Source: Pegoplata infirma (taxonomy: Eukaryota > Arthropoda > Insecta > Diptera > Anthomyiidae). Taken from it: DNA of 64,000 nt. The notes beneath the pieces were generated by a model. The model made no database searches, was not told the origin of the DNA, and was given only the letters and a program-made list of their open reading frames with translations. Positions 1 to 11,700 of the stretch are shown here, piece by piece. The stretch covers positions 14,639,136 to 14,703,135 of the forward strand of contig OY992540.1 in assembly GCA_963921195.1 (NCBI GenBank), read 5' to 3'. The position numbers were made by a program, and so were the translations under genes. Positions within the stretch are counted from its first letter, which is position 1. Each line of letters opens with the position of its first letter.

Positions 1-2790
1 TTTATAAAAAGTACAAAAATATTTGTTTTTATGGCATGATTTTGCTTATTTAAAAATATGTTGGCATTCTTTTTTACTTTTTTTATTATGGCACCTATTA
101 TGAAAAATGTTGGTACTTTAATTTTTTTTATGCTTTTTGTCTATAAGTACTATCTTGGTATTTCTTATTAAAAAAATCCATCCTGGAACATACTTTTTAT
201 AAAAATGTAATATTTTGATACTTTAATAAAACTTTTTGGTACTTTTTATAAAACAAAAATATAAAAACTGTAAAAATAGTACTTTCTAATAAAAACATAG
301 CAACATAGTAATTTTTTATAAAATGTACTAAAATAGTACTTTTTATTTTAAAAAAAAATTCCAAAATAGTATTTTTTTTAAAAAGTACTTATGGAAGTAC
401 CTAAATAGTACCTTTTTTATAAAAAATTACAAAATATTACTTTTTTATAAAAAGTACAAAAATAGTAGTATTTTGGTATTTGGTATTAGTATTTACATTT
501 TCTATTTTGGCTTCTTTTATCAAAAATATTGTTATTTTTTTATTAAACCTTTGTGGATTTGTTGAAACTTTTTGTCCATAAGTACCATTTTTGTACTTGT
601 TATAACAAAATTCCATCCTGGAATATACTTTTTATAAAAAATGTTTATGTTGGTAATATCCTTTAACCAAAAATTTGGGTACATTTTAATAAAAAGTACT
701 ATTTTTGTACTTTGTACTTATTTTCCAATTTTTGGTTTCAAATCACTTTTCTGATGATAAGTGAAGTACTTTTTTAAAACAACTACAAAATAATACTTTT
801 TATTTAAAAACCCAACATTGTTATTTTTTTATAAAAAGTATTAAGATAGTATTTTTTATTAATAAAAAGTTTCAAAATAGTACATTTTTATAAAGAGTAT
901 CACAAAGTACTACTTTTTATAATAAAGTACTTTTTAGAAAAATATTTGTTAGTTAATACTTTTTTATAAAAATTTAAAAATAATACTTTTTATAACATGC
1001 TTCTTTTTATTTAAAAATATTTTGTTACTTTTTACTAAAATGTTCTTATTTTTCTACTTTTTTTTAATGTTGGTACTTTTTATCATAAATTTGTGTTCCT
1101 TTTATTAAAAATACTATTTTAGTACTTTTTACTTATTTTTTTTCACTTTTACTATTTTTAATAAAAAAAAGTACTATTTATAGAAGAAAGTACTATTTGT
1201 AGAAAAGTACCAAAATAATACTTTTTCATAAAAAGTACAGAAATAATTATTTTTTATTAGTACTGTTTTGATATTTCTTATTAAAAAATTTATCCTGAAA
1301 CATACTTTTTATAAAAGGTATTATTTTGGTACTTTTATAAAAAGTATTTCTTTGAAATTTTTTATAAAAACTACAAAAATAGTGTTTTTTAATAAAAAAA
1401 ACCCCCACATAGTAATTTTTTGTAAAAAGTAAAATAGTACTTTTTATTAAAAAATTACAAAAATAGTACTTTTTTTTAAAAAAGTACAAAAATAGTACTT
1501 TTCATTACATACTTCTTATAGAAGGTATTACTTTGGTACTTTTATAAAAAGTATTTCTTTGGATTTTTTTATAAAAACTACAAAAATATTGTTTTTTAAT
1601 AAAAAAAAAAAACCCACATAGTAATTTTTTGTAAAAAGCAAAATAGTACTTTTTATTAAAAATTACAAAAATAGTACTTTTTCTTAAAAAAGTACATAAA
1701 TAGTACTTTTTATTAAAAAAAAGTACAAAAATATAATTTTTAAAAGAAAGTTCTTTTTATAGAAAAGCACCAAAATAGTACATTTTTTATAAATAATTAC
1801 AAAATAATACTTTTTCATAAAAAGTAAAAAAATAGTACTTTTTATGACATGATTCTGTTTATTTAAAAATATGATGGTACTCTTTATAAAAATGTTCTAT
1901 TTTGGTTCCTTTTATAATAAATGTTTGTACTTTTTTATCAAAACAGTGTGTGAATTTTATTAAAAAGTACTTTTTTGGAAATTTTTACTTTTTTATGATT
2001 GGTGCTACAAAATTGTAATTTTTTGTAAAGAATACAACAAAAATACAATTTTTCATAAGAAAGTACTATTTATAGAAAATCACCAAAATGGTACTTTTTT
2101 TTAAAAAAAAATCTTGAGAAAATAATACTTTTTCATAAAAAGAACAAACAAAATAAAACCACAAAAATGGTACTTTTTTTTGAAAAGTACAAAAATAGTA
2201 CTTTTCACAAAAATAGTACTTTTCACAAAAATAGTACTTTTCATTTAAAAAGTACAAAAATATAGTTTTTAAAAGAAAATATTTTTTATAGAAAGGCACA
2301 AAAATAGTACATTTTTTTATAAATAATTACAAAATAATACTTTTTCATAAAAAGTAAAAAAATAAAACTTTTTATGACATGATTCTGTTTATTTAAAAAT
2401 ATGATGGTACTTTTTATAAAAATGTTCTATTTTGGTTCCTTTTATAATAAATGTTGGTAATTTTTTTATCAAAACTTTGTGTACTTTTTATTAAAAAGTA
2501 CTTTTTTTTGTACTTTTTACTTATTTTATGATTGGTGCTACAAAATAGTTTTTTGTAAAGAGTCCATCAAAAATACTATTTTTCGTCAGAAAGTACTATT
2601 TATAGAAAAGTACCAAAATGGCACTTTAAAAAAAAAAAAAAATCTTGAGAAAATAATACTTTTTCATAAAAAGAACAAACAAAATAAAACCACAAAAATT
2701 GTACTTTTTTTTGAAAAAAAAGTACTAAAATAGTACATTTTTATAAGAAGTTTCACAAAAATACGATTTTTTTAAAAGAAGTAATTTTTG
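1..2790. repeat. AT-rich array of GTACTTTTT / AAAAAGTAC motifs
   Basis: The stretch is built from short, degenerate, partly self-complementary units around AAAATAGTACTTTTTATAAA, with the palindrome GTAC recurring every few tens of bases. Larger blocks are also duplicated: about 1840-2120 resembles about 2340-2670. Open frames here are low-complexity F/Y/K-rich translations of the repeat and are not genes. The GTACTTTTT core also occurs in the arrays near 12, 21 and 25 kb, so a shared origin is likely but not proven. Confidence 0.75.
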
Positions 2791-3252
2791 TGGAACAACC
2801 TGGCATGGCGGAATAAATAAATTGTGTTATTAAGAAAATTAATTTGTTAAAAAGGAGAAAAATAATTAATAATAACATAATAACTTGATTATTATTAAAA
2901 ATTGTGTGAGAAAGACATTATTCAATTTAATTTATTACAAGTGGTGACTGAGCTTTTGTTTTTTTAAATTATTTTGTAAAAAAAAAAATCATTAAGCGGT
3001 AACACTGTATTCGGTGTTTGGTGGCAAAAGCAATACTGTGTGATCTTCAATTATATTGCTGTTTATATAAACAAAATCATTTCTATATATACATAATCTG
3101 ATTGGAATTTACTGAAGTGATATATACCGGCTCTTCTTTTTTGTTGCTGTTAAAAATTGTTTTTGGTTAATTTTGAGACACCAAATTATTGCCTGCTGTT
3201 TTTTTTTTGTTTACACCAGAGCTGGGATTTACTTATTATTAATAATTTTGCA

Positions 3253-5077
3253 ATGGCTCCCCATATAGATGTTTTTAAATGCCCGGAATGTACCAAGAAT
3301 GTAACAAAATCACAGAAATGTATAGGATGTGCATTAGACTGCCCAGAAAAAAACCAAGTTGTTATTTTCTTGGGGGATACCTGCGAATTTTGTTCCTTTT
3401 AGTGCAAAAAAATTTCGGTTTTTTTTTGGGATTTTTAAAATAATATCTAGAGGTCGCGATCTTGCGTTTTATAACGATTTATTTTTTTTGAGTTTTTTAT
3501 TATTTTAAATTGTTAAATATGATTAATATGATAAAATATTAATAATTTCAGACAAAAAAAAAATTAAATTAAAAATTAAATATCGCTCATTCCATGAGAT
3601 GTCTCCCAGCATCTAATCAAATGTTCTTTAATTTATTTGAAATTTCGCACACAGGTACACTATGGAGCAATTAAAATAAATTCGTTTTTAGTTTCGCGAA
3701 AATCCACGAATTCGCGAACGCGAATATATTCGCGAATTCACGGATTTTCTCGGAACTAACAACTGATTTATTTTAATGGCTTCATAGTGTTCATGTGTGC
3801 AAAATTTCAAATAAATTAAGGAACATTTGATTAGATGCTGGGAGACATCTCATGGAATGAGCGATATTTAATTTTTAATTTAATTTTTTTTTTGTCTGAA
3901 ATTATTAATATTTTATCATATTAATCATATTTAACAATTTAAAATAATAAAAAACTCAAAAAAAATAAATCGTTATAAAACGCGAGATCGCGACCTCTAG
4001 ATATTATTTTAAAAATCCCAAAAAAAAACCGAAATTTTTTTGCACAAAAAGGAACAAAATTTGCAGGTATCCCCCAAGAAAATAAAAACTTCGCTTTTTT
4101 TCTGGGCAGTCTAATGTGCATATTGTGAAAAATATTTTCATTTGAGTTGTGCTAAAATTTCTGAAGAGCAGTACATGTTTTTGGTGAAAAATAAAATTCT
4201 GAAATATATATGTCACAACTGCTCAGTGTTGCCAAAATTTTGCAACATTCAGGATGAGTTGAGGAATGGTTTTGCAGCGCTAACATCGTCATTGGAATTA
4301 GAGCTGGAAAAGAAAATACAAGAAAGCAAGCGTATTCTTGAAGAGCAGCTTGAAGATGGCCTTAGGCAGATTGAGGAAAAGTGTAATGAACTTGTTAACA
4401 TCCAACCTTCGCAAAATTCCTGTGATGTAGAACTGATAAAATCAGATGTAAAAAATTGCTTCGATGTAATAAATGTAGTTGATAAAGCAGCCAATGAAAG
4501 GATAGCCTGGTTGGAGATGCAGAACAGCATAATGCAACGGCGTTTGAATAGGGCCGATATTATTATTAGGGGGTTGCCCAAAAAAATAAAAAATCTTCGG
4601 AACACCATACTGAGAGTTTGTTCTCTGTGCAGAGTTTGTGTATTTGATTCTGACATTCAACATTGCACTTATTTTAATGGGGGAAAAGCTGTGTTGGTTA
4701 AATTTAACTCTGTCCAGATTCGTGATGCAGTAATGATCTGTTACAACAAAAATCGAAATATAAAGTTATATGATGTATTTCCTGATAATAATAATCGAAC
4801 ACAGTGTGATGTTATTTTAAATGATCATTTTACTGATGCTGCAAAAAAATTGATTGCTGTATGCAGGAAGCTAAAAAATGAAAATAAGATTGCTAAGTAC
4901 AAGTTTCGTAATTATGATGTACCTAAAGCTAAGATTGTGATGTTGGATCGTTCTACTGAGCTGTTATCCTATCAGCAATGTGTTGACCTGCTTGAATTGC
5001 GGGATGGTTTTAGCAACTGTTCCTTATCTTCATTAAGTAGTTATAATTCAAATTTTGGCGATGGCTTACTTACATAG
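3253..5077 (+). pseudogene. LINE ORF1 (PHD finger, coiled coil, FP-like C-terminus), split by a MITE
   Basis: The frame opens at ATG 3253 with a CPEC cysteine pair and further cysteines (CIGC), then is cut at 3334. It resumes at 4122 with a C-x2-C-x4-H-x2-C cluster and a later CHNC pair, completing a PHD-type zinc finger. Removing 3335-4113 plus one 8-bp target copy (787 bp) rejoins the frame exactly and would give about 345 residues. After the finger comes a charged coiled coil (about residues 85-130), an RRM-like segment starting IIIRGLP, and a C-terminal block like the Baculo_FP_2nd domain found in insect transposon ORF1s. In related elements ORF1 binds the element RNA. This copy cannot be translated whole unless the insertion is removed. 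Confidence 0.85.
3335..4113. mobile_element. Foldback hAT MITE inserted in LINE ORF1
   Basis: This 779-bp element starts TAGACTGCCCAGAAAA and ends with the inverse. It is flanked by a perfect 8-bp duplication, ATGTGCAT (3327-3334 and 4114-4121), which fits the hAT pattern nTnnnnAn. It is palindromic almost throughout: arms of about 380 bp meet near 3723 at GCGAATATATTCGC. There is no coding capacity, so it would depend on a transposase in trans. A transcript through it would form a long hairpin. Confidence 0.9.
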
Positions 5078-5190
5078 GTTAAGTCGTTGCTATTTATAGA
5101 TTCATGTATATTTATCTAATTCAAAGTTTTATATAAGCAGATTTTTGATACTTTTTTTTTTTTTTTTTTTTATGATTCATTTTATTAATG

Positions 5191-6025
5191 CACTCAGATA
5201 ATTGTGTAAGTTACTACATATTAGTTGTTGTTGATTTTACAGTATTAGTTGTTTTCAACTACAAGGTCAGTTGTTTTTTTTTTTTTTTATTTATTTACAA
5301 ATTTACAAATTTATTTATTTATTTATTATTCTTCAAAAATAACTGAGCCCAAAGGGCCATATGTAGTTACAAAAATACTGCTCTATGTAAATAAATACTA
5401 CAACGGTATAATAAAATGTAATAATAAAAAAACTTAAATTTATATTATAAAGATCAGAAAATTTTTGTATGAGAGGTGTCAAGCGACTGTTTTTTTAACA
5501 ACGAAAAAGTGCTGTAATGTAGTGGCCGTTATTTAAAATAGTTAATTTTATATAATTTTTTTTATTTTATCTCAGGAACGTTTTCCTAGTTTTTTTTTTT
5601 TTTTTGTTTTATTTTTAAAGATGAATAGGAAAAAAATAATTTTCATTTTTTTTTTCTCACAGCATTTTTAAGAAAAGTAAAAGAGGAAAAAAGTTAAAAA
5701 AGTAGAAAAATTTTGTTCTTCAAGAAGAAAAAAAAAAAAATTTTTTTTTCTGTTTTTTTGGAAAAATGTTCTAATATTTTTTAGTAACTAAAATCATTTT
5801 AAAAGCTTATTTTTAAAGTTTTGTAATTCATTTTACTTTTTTGGTAGTGGTTCTTACTACATGTGTCAAATTTTTTATTTTTTTTTTACTACATATTAAA
5901 CAACGTACATTTGAATACAAATGTAAGTTGTTAGTTGTTTAACTGATAAAGTAGTTTACAGAGTTGTTATTCTTTTTTTTTAACTGACATTTTCAGTTGA
6001 TTTTACTTACATAATTTTCTGAGTG
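5191..6025. mobile_element. MITE with CACTCAG...CTGAGTG ends, inserted between LINE ORF1 and ORF2
   Basis: The left end is CACTCAGATAATTGTGTAAG and the right end reads CTTACATAATTTTCTGAGTG, flanked by TG on both sides (5189-5190, 6026-6027). A second, shorter copy sits at 36051-36600 and shares the AGTTGTTTTCAACTAC and CTGTAATGTAGT blocks. Comparison with that copy shows extra DNA at about 5283-5445. CACT ends with 2-bp duplications recall EnSpm/CACTA elements, but no transposase is present to confirm this. Confidence 0.8.
5283..5445 (-). mobile_element. Probable 5'-truncated LINE 3' tail nested in the CACTCAG MITE
   Basis: Read on the minus strand, this block contains TGGCCCTTTGGGCTCAGTT and ends in ATAAATAAATAAA. 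That is the same style of 3' end as the host LINE (TGGCCAATAGGCTAGGTTA followed by AAATAAATAAAT). It is absent from the sister MITE at 36051-36600, so it inserted later. It has no coding capacity, and its edges are uncertain by about 20 bp. Confidence 0.45.
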
Positions 6026-6234
6026 TGAATTTAAAATTGTGCCAGTAGTAATGGCTTTAATTGTTTGTGACAATTTTCTGCTTGTATAAACCAATGAATT
6101 AAAGACTGATTTTCATGCTTTTTTGCCGTTTTTTTTTAATTTTCACATACTTGTTAAAATTAATTATTATGTTTTCTCTTTTTTCAAATATTTTCTTAAT
6201 ACCGTTTACATATGTTACAACATTTTATATTAAA

Positions 6235-9061
6235 ATGAATTTGAGGCAAAATTTAGGTCCTGTTAGAAGTGATAATAGTTTTCTCCGATCCCAATTAGGT
6301 AACTTAAAACATAATCTTAATGTTGGTCATTTAAACTGTACCAGCTTTAATTTAAAACCAAATTCTTCAAAGTTTAGTGAGATAAAGAGTCTTTTGGAGG
6401 GTGGTTTTTTGCATGTGTTTGGTGTGAGTGAGACATGGCTAAAGCCTGCTATTTCTACCAGTGTTATTGATATTTCTGGTTATGTGTGTCACAGAAATGA
6501 TCGGCCAACCGGCAGGGCTGGGGGCGTGGCACTTTTTGTTTCAAAAACTATTAAACATAAGGTGGTTTTTATTGGTGATAATTACAGAATTGCGGAATGT
6601 ATTTTTGTGGAGCTAAGTTTTGGGAATGATAAACTTCTAGTGGGGACTGTTTATCTTCCTCATGGTGACTTCACCACATTTGAAAGGCAGGTGTCTGATT
6701 TATTGGTGCGTTATTCGAATATTGTTATTATGGGAGACTTTAATAACAATTTATTTGATCCAGTTAAGTGCTCAAGAGTACGAGACATTTGTGGTAGGTT
6801 AAATATTTCTCCTGTTCATAATTCTATGCCTACGCATTTTGATGTTCAGTATAACACGACTTCGTTACTGGATTATTTTTTGGTATCATCGCCTGAGTTA
6901 ATAAGGCATTCCAATCAATTCCAATGTCCTGGTATAACTCGTCATTCGTTTGTTTTTGTGTCACTTGACATTTTACAGCCGGATAACAGGTTGTTTTATG
7001 AGTTTTATGATTATGATGCTGTGGCTATTAGATCTATGGAGGTTAAGGCGTTAGAGTGTAACTTTACTGATATGTATTTGACTAATAATGTTGATGATCA
7101 GTTAATGATTTTGAATAATAATTTGCATTTTATGCATTCAATTGTTCCTTTAAAGAAGCGGATGATTCAAAATAATGCTGACAGCTGGTTTAAATGTTCG
7201 GAAATACAACATCAAATTTCTCTTAGGGATCTCGCTTATTGCGCTTATTTGCGTGATAAATCCGATGCAAATTGGAAAGCTTTTTGTCGATGTAGAAATC
7301 GGACTAAATCAGTTATTCGTAAATTTAAAAGAAGGGCTCATGGTGAGATTTTTAACAATAAATCTAATAAGGAGATTTGGTCAATTTTGAATAGTAATGG
7401 AGTTGTGGATAATACGAGTCATATTGAAAATATTGACCCAGACATTATAAATAATGCATTTTTTTCTAATCAGGATATAACTGATAATCATGGTGGTGAA
7501 GTTACTAATTTTAGTAGTGATGGTTTTTCTTTTCGGTCAGTTGATTTGTTTGAAATGGTTTCGGCTTTTAATTTAATCAAATCTAAGGCGGTGGGTTATG
7601 ATGGATTTGCGCTTAAGTTCATCAAAATGATAATACCTATCATTGGTGACCATATATTGCATTTGGTGAATACGATATTGACAACGTCAAATTTTCCAAT
7701 ATTGTGGAAGGTTGCCAAAATCGTACCAATAAAGAAAAACAATAATATTAGTGTTGGTGATAATTTAAGGCCCATATCGATACTCCCAATATTGTCTAAA
7801 ATGGTTGAACATCTTTTAAAAAAGCAGTTAATTAAGCATATTGATGACAATCAGTTACTTCATGATTGTCAATCTGGATTCAGGTGTAATCGAAGTACCA
7901 CTTCGTTGCTTGTTGGTCTAACTGACAATGTTAGGAAAAATATTTCTAATAAAGGGGATTGTGTTTTGTTGTCTCTGGATTTGGCCAAGGCGTTTGACAG
8001 AGTTAATCATACTCTTTTAGTTCAAAAGATGCATACTTTTTTTGGTCTTTCTAGTACTGCTTGTAAGTTGGTGTCGTCTTATCTTTCTGATAGAATGCAG
8101 TACGTTTTCAGTAATGGTAAATCTTCTGGAATGCTTCCAGTGTTAAGTGGAGTTCCCCAAGGGTCTGTTCTTGGGCCGCTACTTTTTATAATGTTTCATC
8201 AATGATCTGTTTAGCAAATTGGAGTGTAATATGTGTGTCCCGTTTTCGTTTGCAGATGATGTGCAACTTTTGTTCAGGGGTGAAAAACAATTTCCTGATG
8301 TTATGCAGAATATGATTGACTACACAGTCAAATTGTTATGTAGTTGGATGACCACTAATAGACTTTGTGTCAATTCTAGCAAAACGAAAGCTTTGTATTT
8401 TAGTAATGGTCGCGTGAATAACTTTTCAATTTATATAGATGGTAAATTAATTGAGTTCGTTGATAAACTTAAGTGCCTGGGGGTAATTCTTGATGCTAAA
8501 TTAAGTTTTGAAAGTCATGTTAATTCTGTAGTATCCAAAGTGAATTTTACTTTGAGAAAGTTGTATAGTCTTAACTTAATGTTGCCTTTGCATGTTAAGA
8601 CAAGAGTTGTTCATGGTTTATTAATGCCAATATTTTTATACTGTTTAGAGTTGTACTCTGGATCTTTGGGTTACGTTATGAAAAAAATTAATTTGGCTTT
8701 TAATAGGGTTATGAGATATCTTTATTCTCTCCGGATTCGCCAGCATATTTCGCCATTTGTATCAAAATTTTTGGGGTGTTCACTTATGAAATATATAAGA
8801 ATAAGAAATCTGTTACATTTTTATAAAGTTTATAAATTAGGAACACCTGTGTATTTAGTAGAATTTTTTCAATTTGGTAGATCTGTGAGGAATAAACAGT
8901 TAAAAATTCCTAAATTGACTCCGCTTTTGGAGCGTTCATTCCATGTTCGAGTAGCTCGTGTATTCAATAAATTGCCGGAAACATTAAAAACGTTTGATTT
9001 TTCCGCTGATACATTCAAGAAAAAACTATTTGATGTAATGTCGCATAATGATGTTTTATAA
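6235..9061 (+). pseudogene. LINE ORF2: APE endonuclease + reverse transcriptase, one frameshift
   Basis: This would be the element's replication enzyme. The N-terminal APE-type endonuclease shows SETW at 6427-6438, GDFNN from 6733 and a TRHS motif near 6937. The reverse transcriptase shows RPIS, QSGFR, LDLAKAFDRVNH, SGVPQGSVLGP and the catalytic FADD at 8249-8260. The C-terminal tail (FNKLPETLK...FKKKL) is typical of the CR1/L2 group. The first frame runs to 8205 and the second from 8198. One surplus base, c at 8197 after the TTT codon, separates them. Without it the protein would be about 941 residues, a normal length. ATG 6235 is chosen because the 40 residues before it are hydrophobic and unlike the family; ATG 6115 is the alternative. 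Confidence 0.9.
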
Positions 9062-9860
9062 CTTGATGAATATATATATTTTTTTTTATCTAGATTGGTT
9101 ACAAATTAAAGCTTTTACATATTTTTTATATTTTAACATTTAAACTACCTTGGGATTGGTTAATTGCTATTTTTGCTTCTCTTTATTTTTTTTTATTTTT
9201 TAATAATTGGTTTATGCCTATTATTTATATTTATATATACATACTTATAAGTTCTTCTGTGTTCATATTTTTATTTTTATATTAATAACTTTTTTAAGTA
9301 CAAATTTTTGTAAGTAGAAATTAGTAACCGATTATGGCCAATAGGCTAGGTTATAGAAAATGAAATAAATAAATACTAAATACTGAAAATAACCAAAAAA
9401 AATCCTGCCTCTTTTTGTGGCAACACTGGTCATACATAACGACATACATACATTCCAACAATTAAGAGACAAATAAACACAAAGTTAACATATGAAACAC
9501 TGGAGTAGTAGATTGTATAAAGTTTATACATTCCACATACATGTATGTTAAAGTTTACATACATATAATATTGTATGTTTATACATATTTATGTATTTTA
9601 CACATACACGCACACACACTTACACTCATAGAAATATCTTAGTAGAAAAATTAGTAAACCCGTTGTAGATCAAGTTTTACAGAATATTGCCGTATTCAAC
9701 AAAAATTAATGTTGATATCGCTGAATAATCAGTAAAGCTGAATCAACTATTTACAACGCTTATACAGAATTCAATAGATAAAACCAAAAAAGAAAAAACA
9801 ACCCTGTTCGTTCATTTTTGTATTATCAAGTTGGTAGCAATGTGAAATTTTTTGTGTCTT

Positions 9861-10670
9861 CCCAGCAGAAATAAATCGAGATTTTGGCGACACAGCATCT
9901 GTTTATAAGTAGCATACCGTAGCGCATCCAAAGAGCGCTCTTAGGGATGCAGTAAAAGGAAGGGGAAAAAATTTTAATTTTTTTTAAAGATTTTTTATAT
10001 AAAACTTATAATGTGTAATTATTTTTTGATAAAATTTCACACTTGCTTTCCTTTTTAATATTTTTAACACTTTTTGAATAAAAAAACATGAGTTTTAGAC
10101 AAAGACACATGATTTGACTGCATCATTATTGCGCATTAATCAGCGCTGCAAAGAGCGCTTCAATCATAGCATCTTTAATCGCTGTTCCCAAAAAAAATCC
10201 CATAAAAAATGTGAAAATGAAAATTTCCGATATTTTTTTGATGTTCACTTCCGATTTTTTTTTTTCATTTTGTTTCACATAAATAAAGTTTTGTAAAGTA
10301 AAACGAATGATTTTTTTTGTTATATTTTTTTAAATTTTAGTTATTTGATTTCAACTTTGAATTTACAGCATCTTTATTCTGCTTAAATCAGCTCTACAAA
10401 GATACATGAATTCACTGCATCTTTAATCTGCTTAAATCAGCGCTAAAAAGATACATGAATTTACAGCATCTTTATTCTGCTTAAATCAGCGCTCTAAAGA
10501 CACGTGATTTCAGTGCATCTAAAGAGCGCTGTTTCTGTGTATCCAACTAGCGCTCTAAAGTGGGACATCGCCTTAGGGAATCATGCATGAATTCAGCGCA
10601 ATTGGATGCGCTCCTTTACTCAAGTTCCCCTTCCAAAAGCTGCTGAACGTTCAGCAAAATTTCTGCTGGG
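9861..10670. mobile_element. CCCAG-family TIR element with AGAGCGCT repeats
   Basis: The perfect terminal inverted repeat is CCCAGCAGAAAT (9861-9872) / ATTTCTGCTGGG (10659-10670), flanked by TT on both sides. The interior carries many copies of AAAGAGCGCT and the recurrent block CATCTTTATTCTGCTTAAATCAG. No open frame is present. The same terminal pentamer and 2-bp duplication size occur at 34698-36669, 38262-39620 and 43591-46407. Confidence 0.7.
10170..10360 (+). repeat. Dispersed repeat shared with 58790-58990
   Basis: The block around GTGAAAATGAAAATTTCCGA, then GTAAAACGAATG and TTATTTGATTTCA, is repeated in the same order at about 58790-58990 inside an intron of the DUF1308 gene. It is non-coding. 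The 60-residue frame through it is low-complexity. Confidence 0.6.
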
Positions 10671-11243
10671 TTATAAAATTATTTTATGTGTTTGTTTCTT
10701 ATAAAAATATTAATTATTATAAAAATAAATATAAATAGGATCTGGTGATCAGATTCTGATCTGTAAATATTTGGTAAGTAATAAAATACATTGATTACTT
10801 TATGTATTCATACTATATTATAAATTTTTTTGTTTTTTTTTAAGGTTTTTGATTTGGTGTCATTAGAAAACTGGAGAATGGCTTACGAGTGCATAACATA
10901 AATAAACGAAGAGTGTGTGAAAATTTCGTGTTTAAATATTAAAACTTTAAAAGCCGGTGATAATTCTAAAAAATATTGTGATTTATAGTTAATAAAAGAA
11001 TATTTACAAATAACAACAAGGTTTTTTTTATTAATAAAATTTCTTATATCAACAAAAATATGAGTTGAGTTTACAAAAAATACGAGTTGATTTACAAAAA
11101 AACGAGTTGATCAACTTTTACAAAAACTGACAACAATTTTTATTGAAATCAAGATAAATATTTGTAGGGTCAAAATCAACAATGATTTCTGTTGAACTTA
11201 CAACGATTTTCTTTGGGAATACAATGATTTTTGGTTGAGTGTA

Positions 11244-11700
11244 CATACGCACACACAGAAAATCTGTTTGAAACACCCACATTTAAAATATATAGTCTTT
11301 GGTTAAGAGTGTAAAGTAGTTTACTGGGAATATGCTGCTGTATCTCTTCTAAATGGATGTATGCATGTTACATGGTGTGTGTGTGTCTGTGTGCGTTTGC
11401 ATAAATGTTATGTGTGCTGTTTTTTGGTTTTGTTTGTCTGTGGCAAATAAATCAGGATAAGTGAGCGGCAAATGCAGCGCCTTCATTAGTGAACGACAAA
11501 TGAATATTAAATAGTCCTGTTCCAGCTACAACTGCTACTACATACAACTACTTACTACATACTACTACATACAACTTCTGCCGATGGAGTTTAAATATAG
11601 TTGTTCAGTGTTTTGTTTTATTTTCTTTTTTGCCATCATCTTTTGTATTCTTCTATTCGGTATTACAAGCTCCTATGTTTAACCTGAGTGCACTATGGGA
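11244..11700. other. No feature recognised
   Basis: This stretch has a mixed composition, with a short GT microsatellite near 11372-11390 and ACTACATACAACTACTTAC-type runs near 11540. I see no open frame, inverted repeat or splice-bounded coding block. It is probably ancestral intron or intergenic sequence. Confidence 0.5.

Larger units (their letters stand above)
2804..9411 (+). mobile_element. CR1-group non-LTR retrotransposon (LINE), nearly full length
   Basis: Two consecutive open frames on the same strand encode a PHD/coiled-coil ORF1 and an endonuclease-reverse transcriptase ORF2. There is no RNase H domain, and the 3' tail is AAATAAATAAATACTAAATACTG rather than a long poly(A). This layout fits the CR1/L2/Crack group of LINEs. 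Ends are approximate. The flanks TTTTTGTGGAACAACCTGG (2785-2803) and TTTTTGTGGCAACACTGG (9412-9429) could be a diverged target-site duplication. The copy is interrupted by two later MITEs (3335-4113 and 5191-6025) and one frameshift near 8197. Confidence 0.85.
9623..11241. mobile_element. Large MITE with CACTCA...GAGTG ends, host of a CCCAG element
   Basis: The left end CACTCATAGAAATATC and right end ...TTTTTGGTTGAGTG are each flanked by TA (9621-9622 and 11242-11243). The inner right part has repeated ACGAGTTGATTTACAAAAA blocks. An 810-bp CCCAG element is nested inside. The assignment rests on short terminal matches only. Confidence 0.45.

Noticed and set aside
1247..2733. Several frames of 77-84 residues at the left edge
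   Set aside because: They are translations of the degenerate GTACTTTTT array, rich in F, Y and K, and vary with the repeat.
4249..4663. Minus-strand frames of 73 and 135 residues
   Set aside because: They are shadows of LINE ORF1 on the opposite strand.
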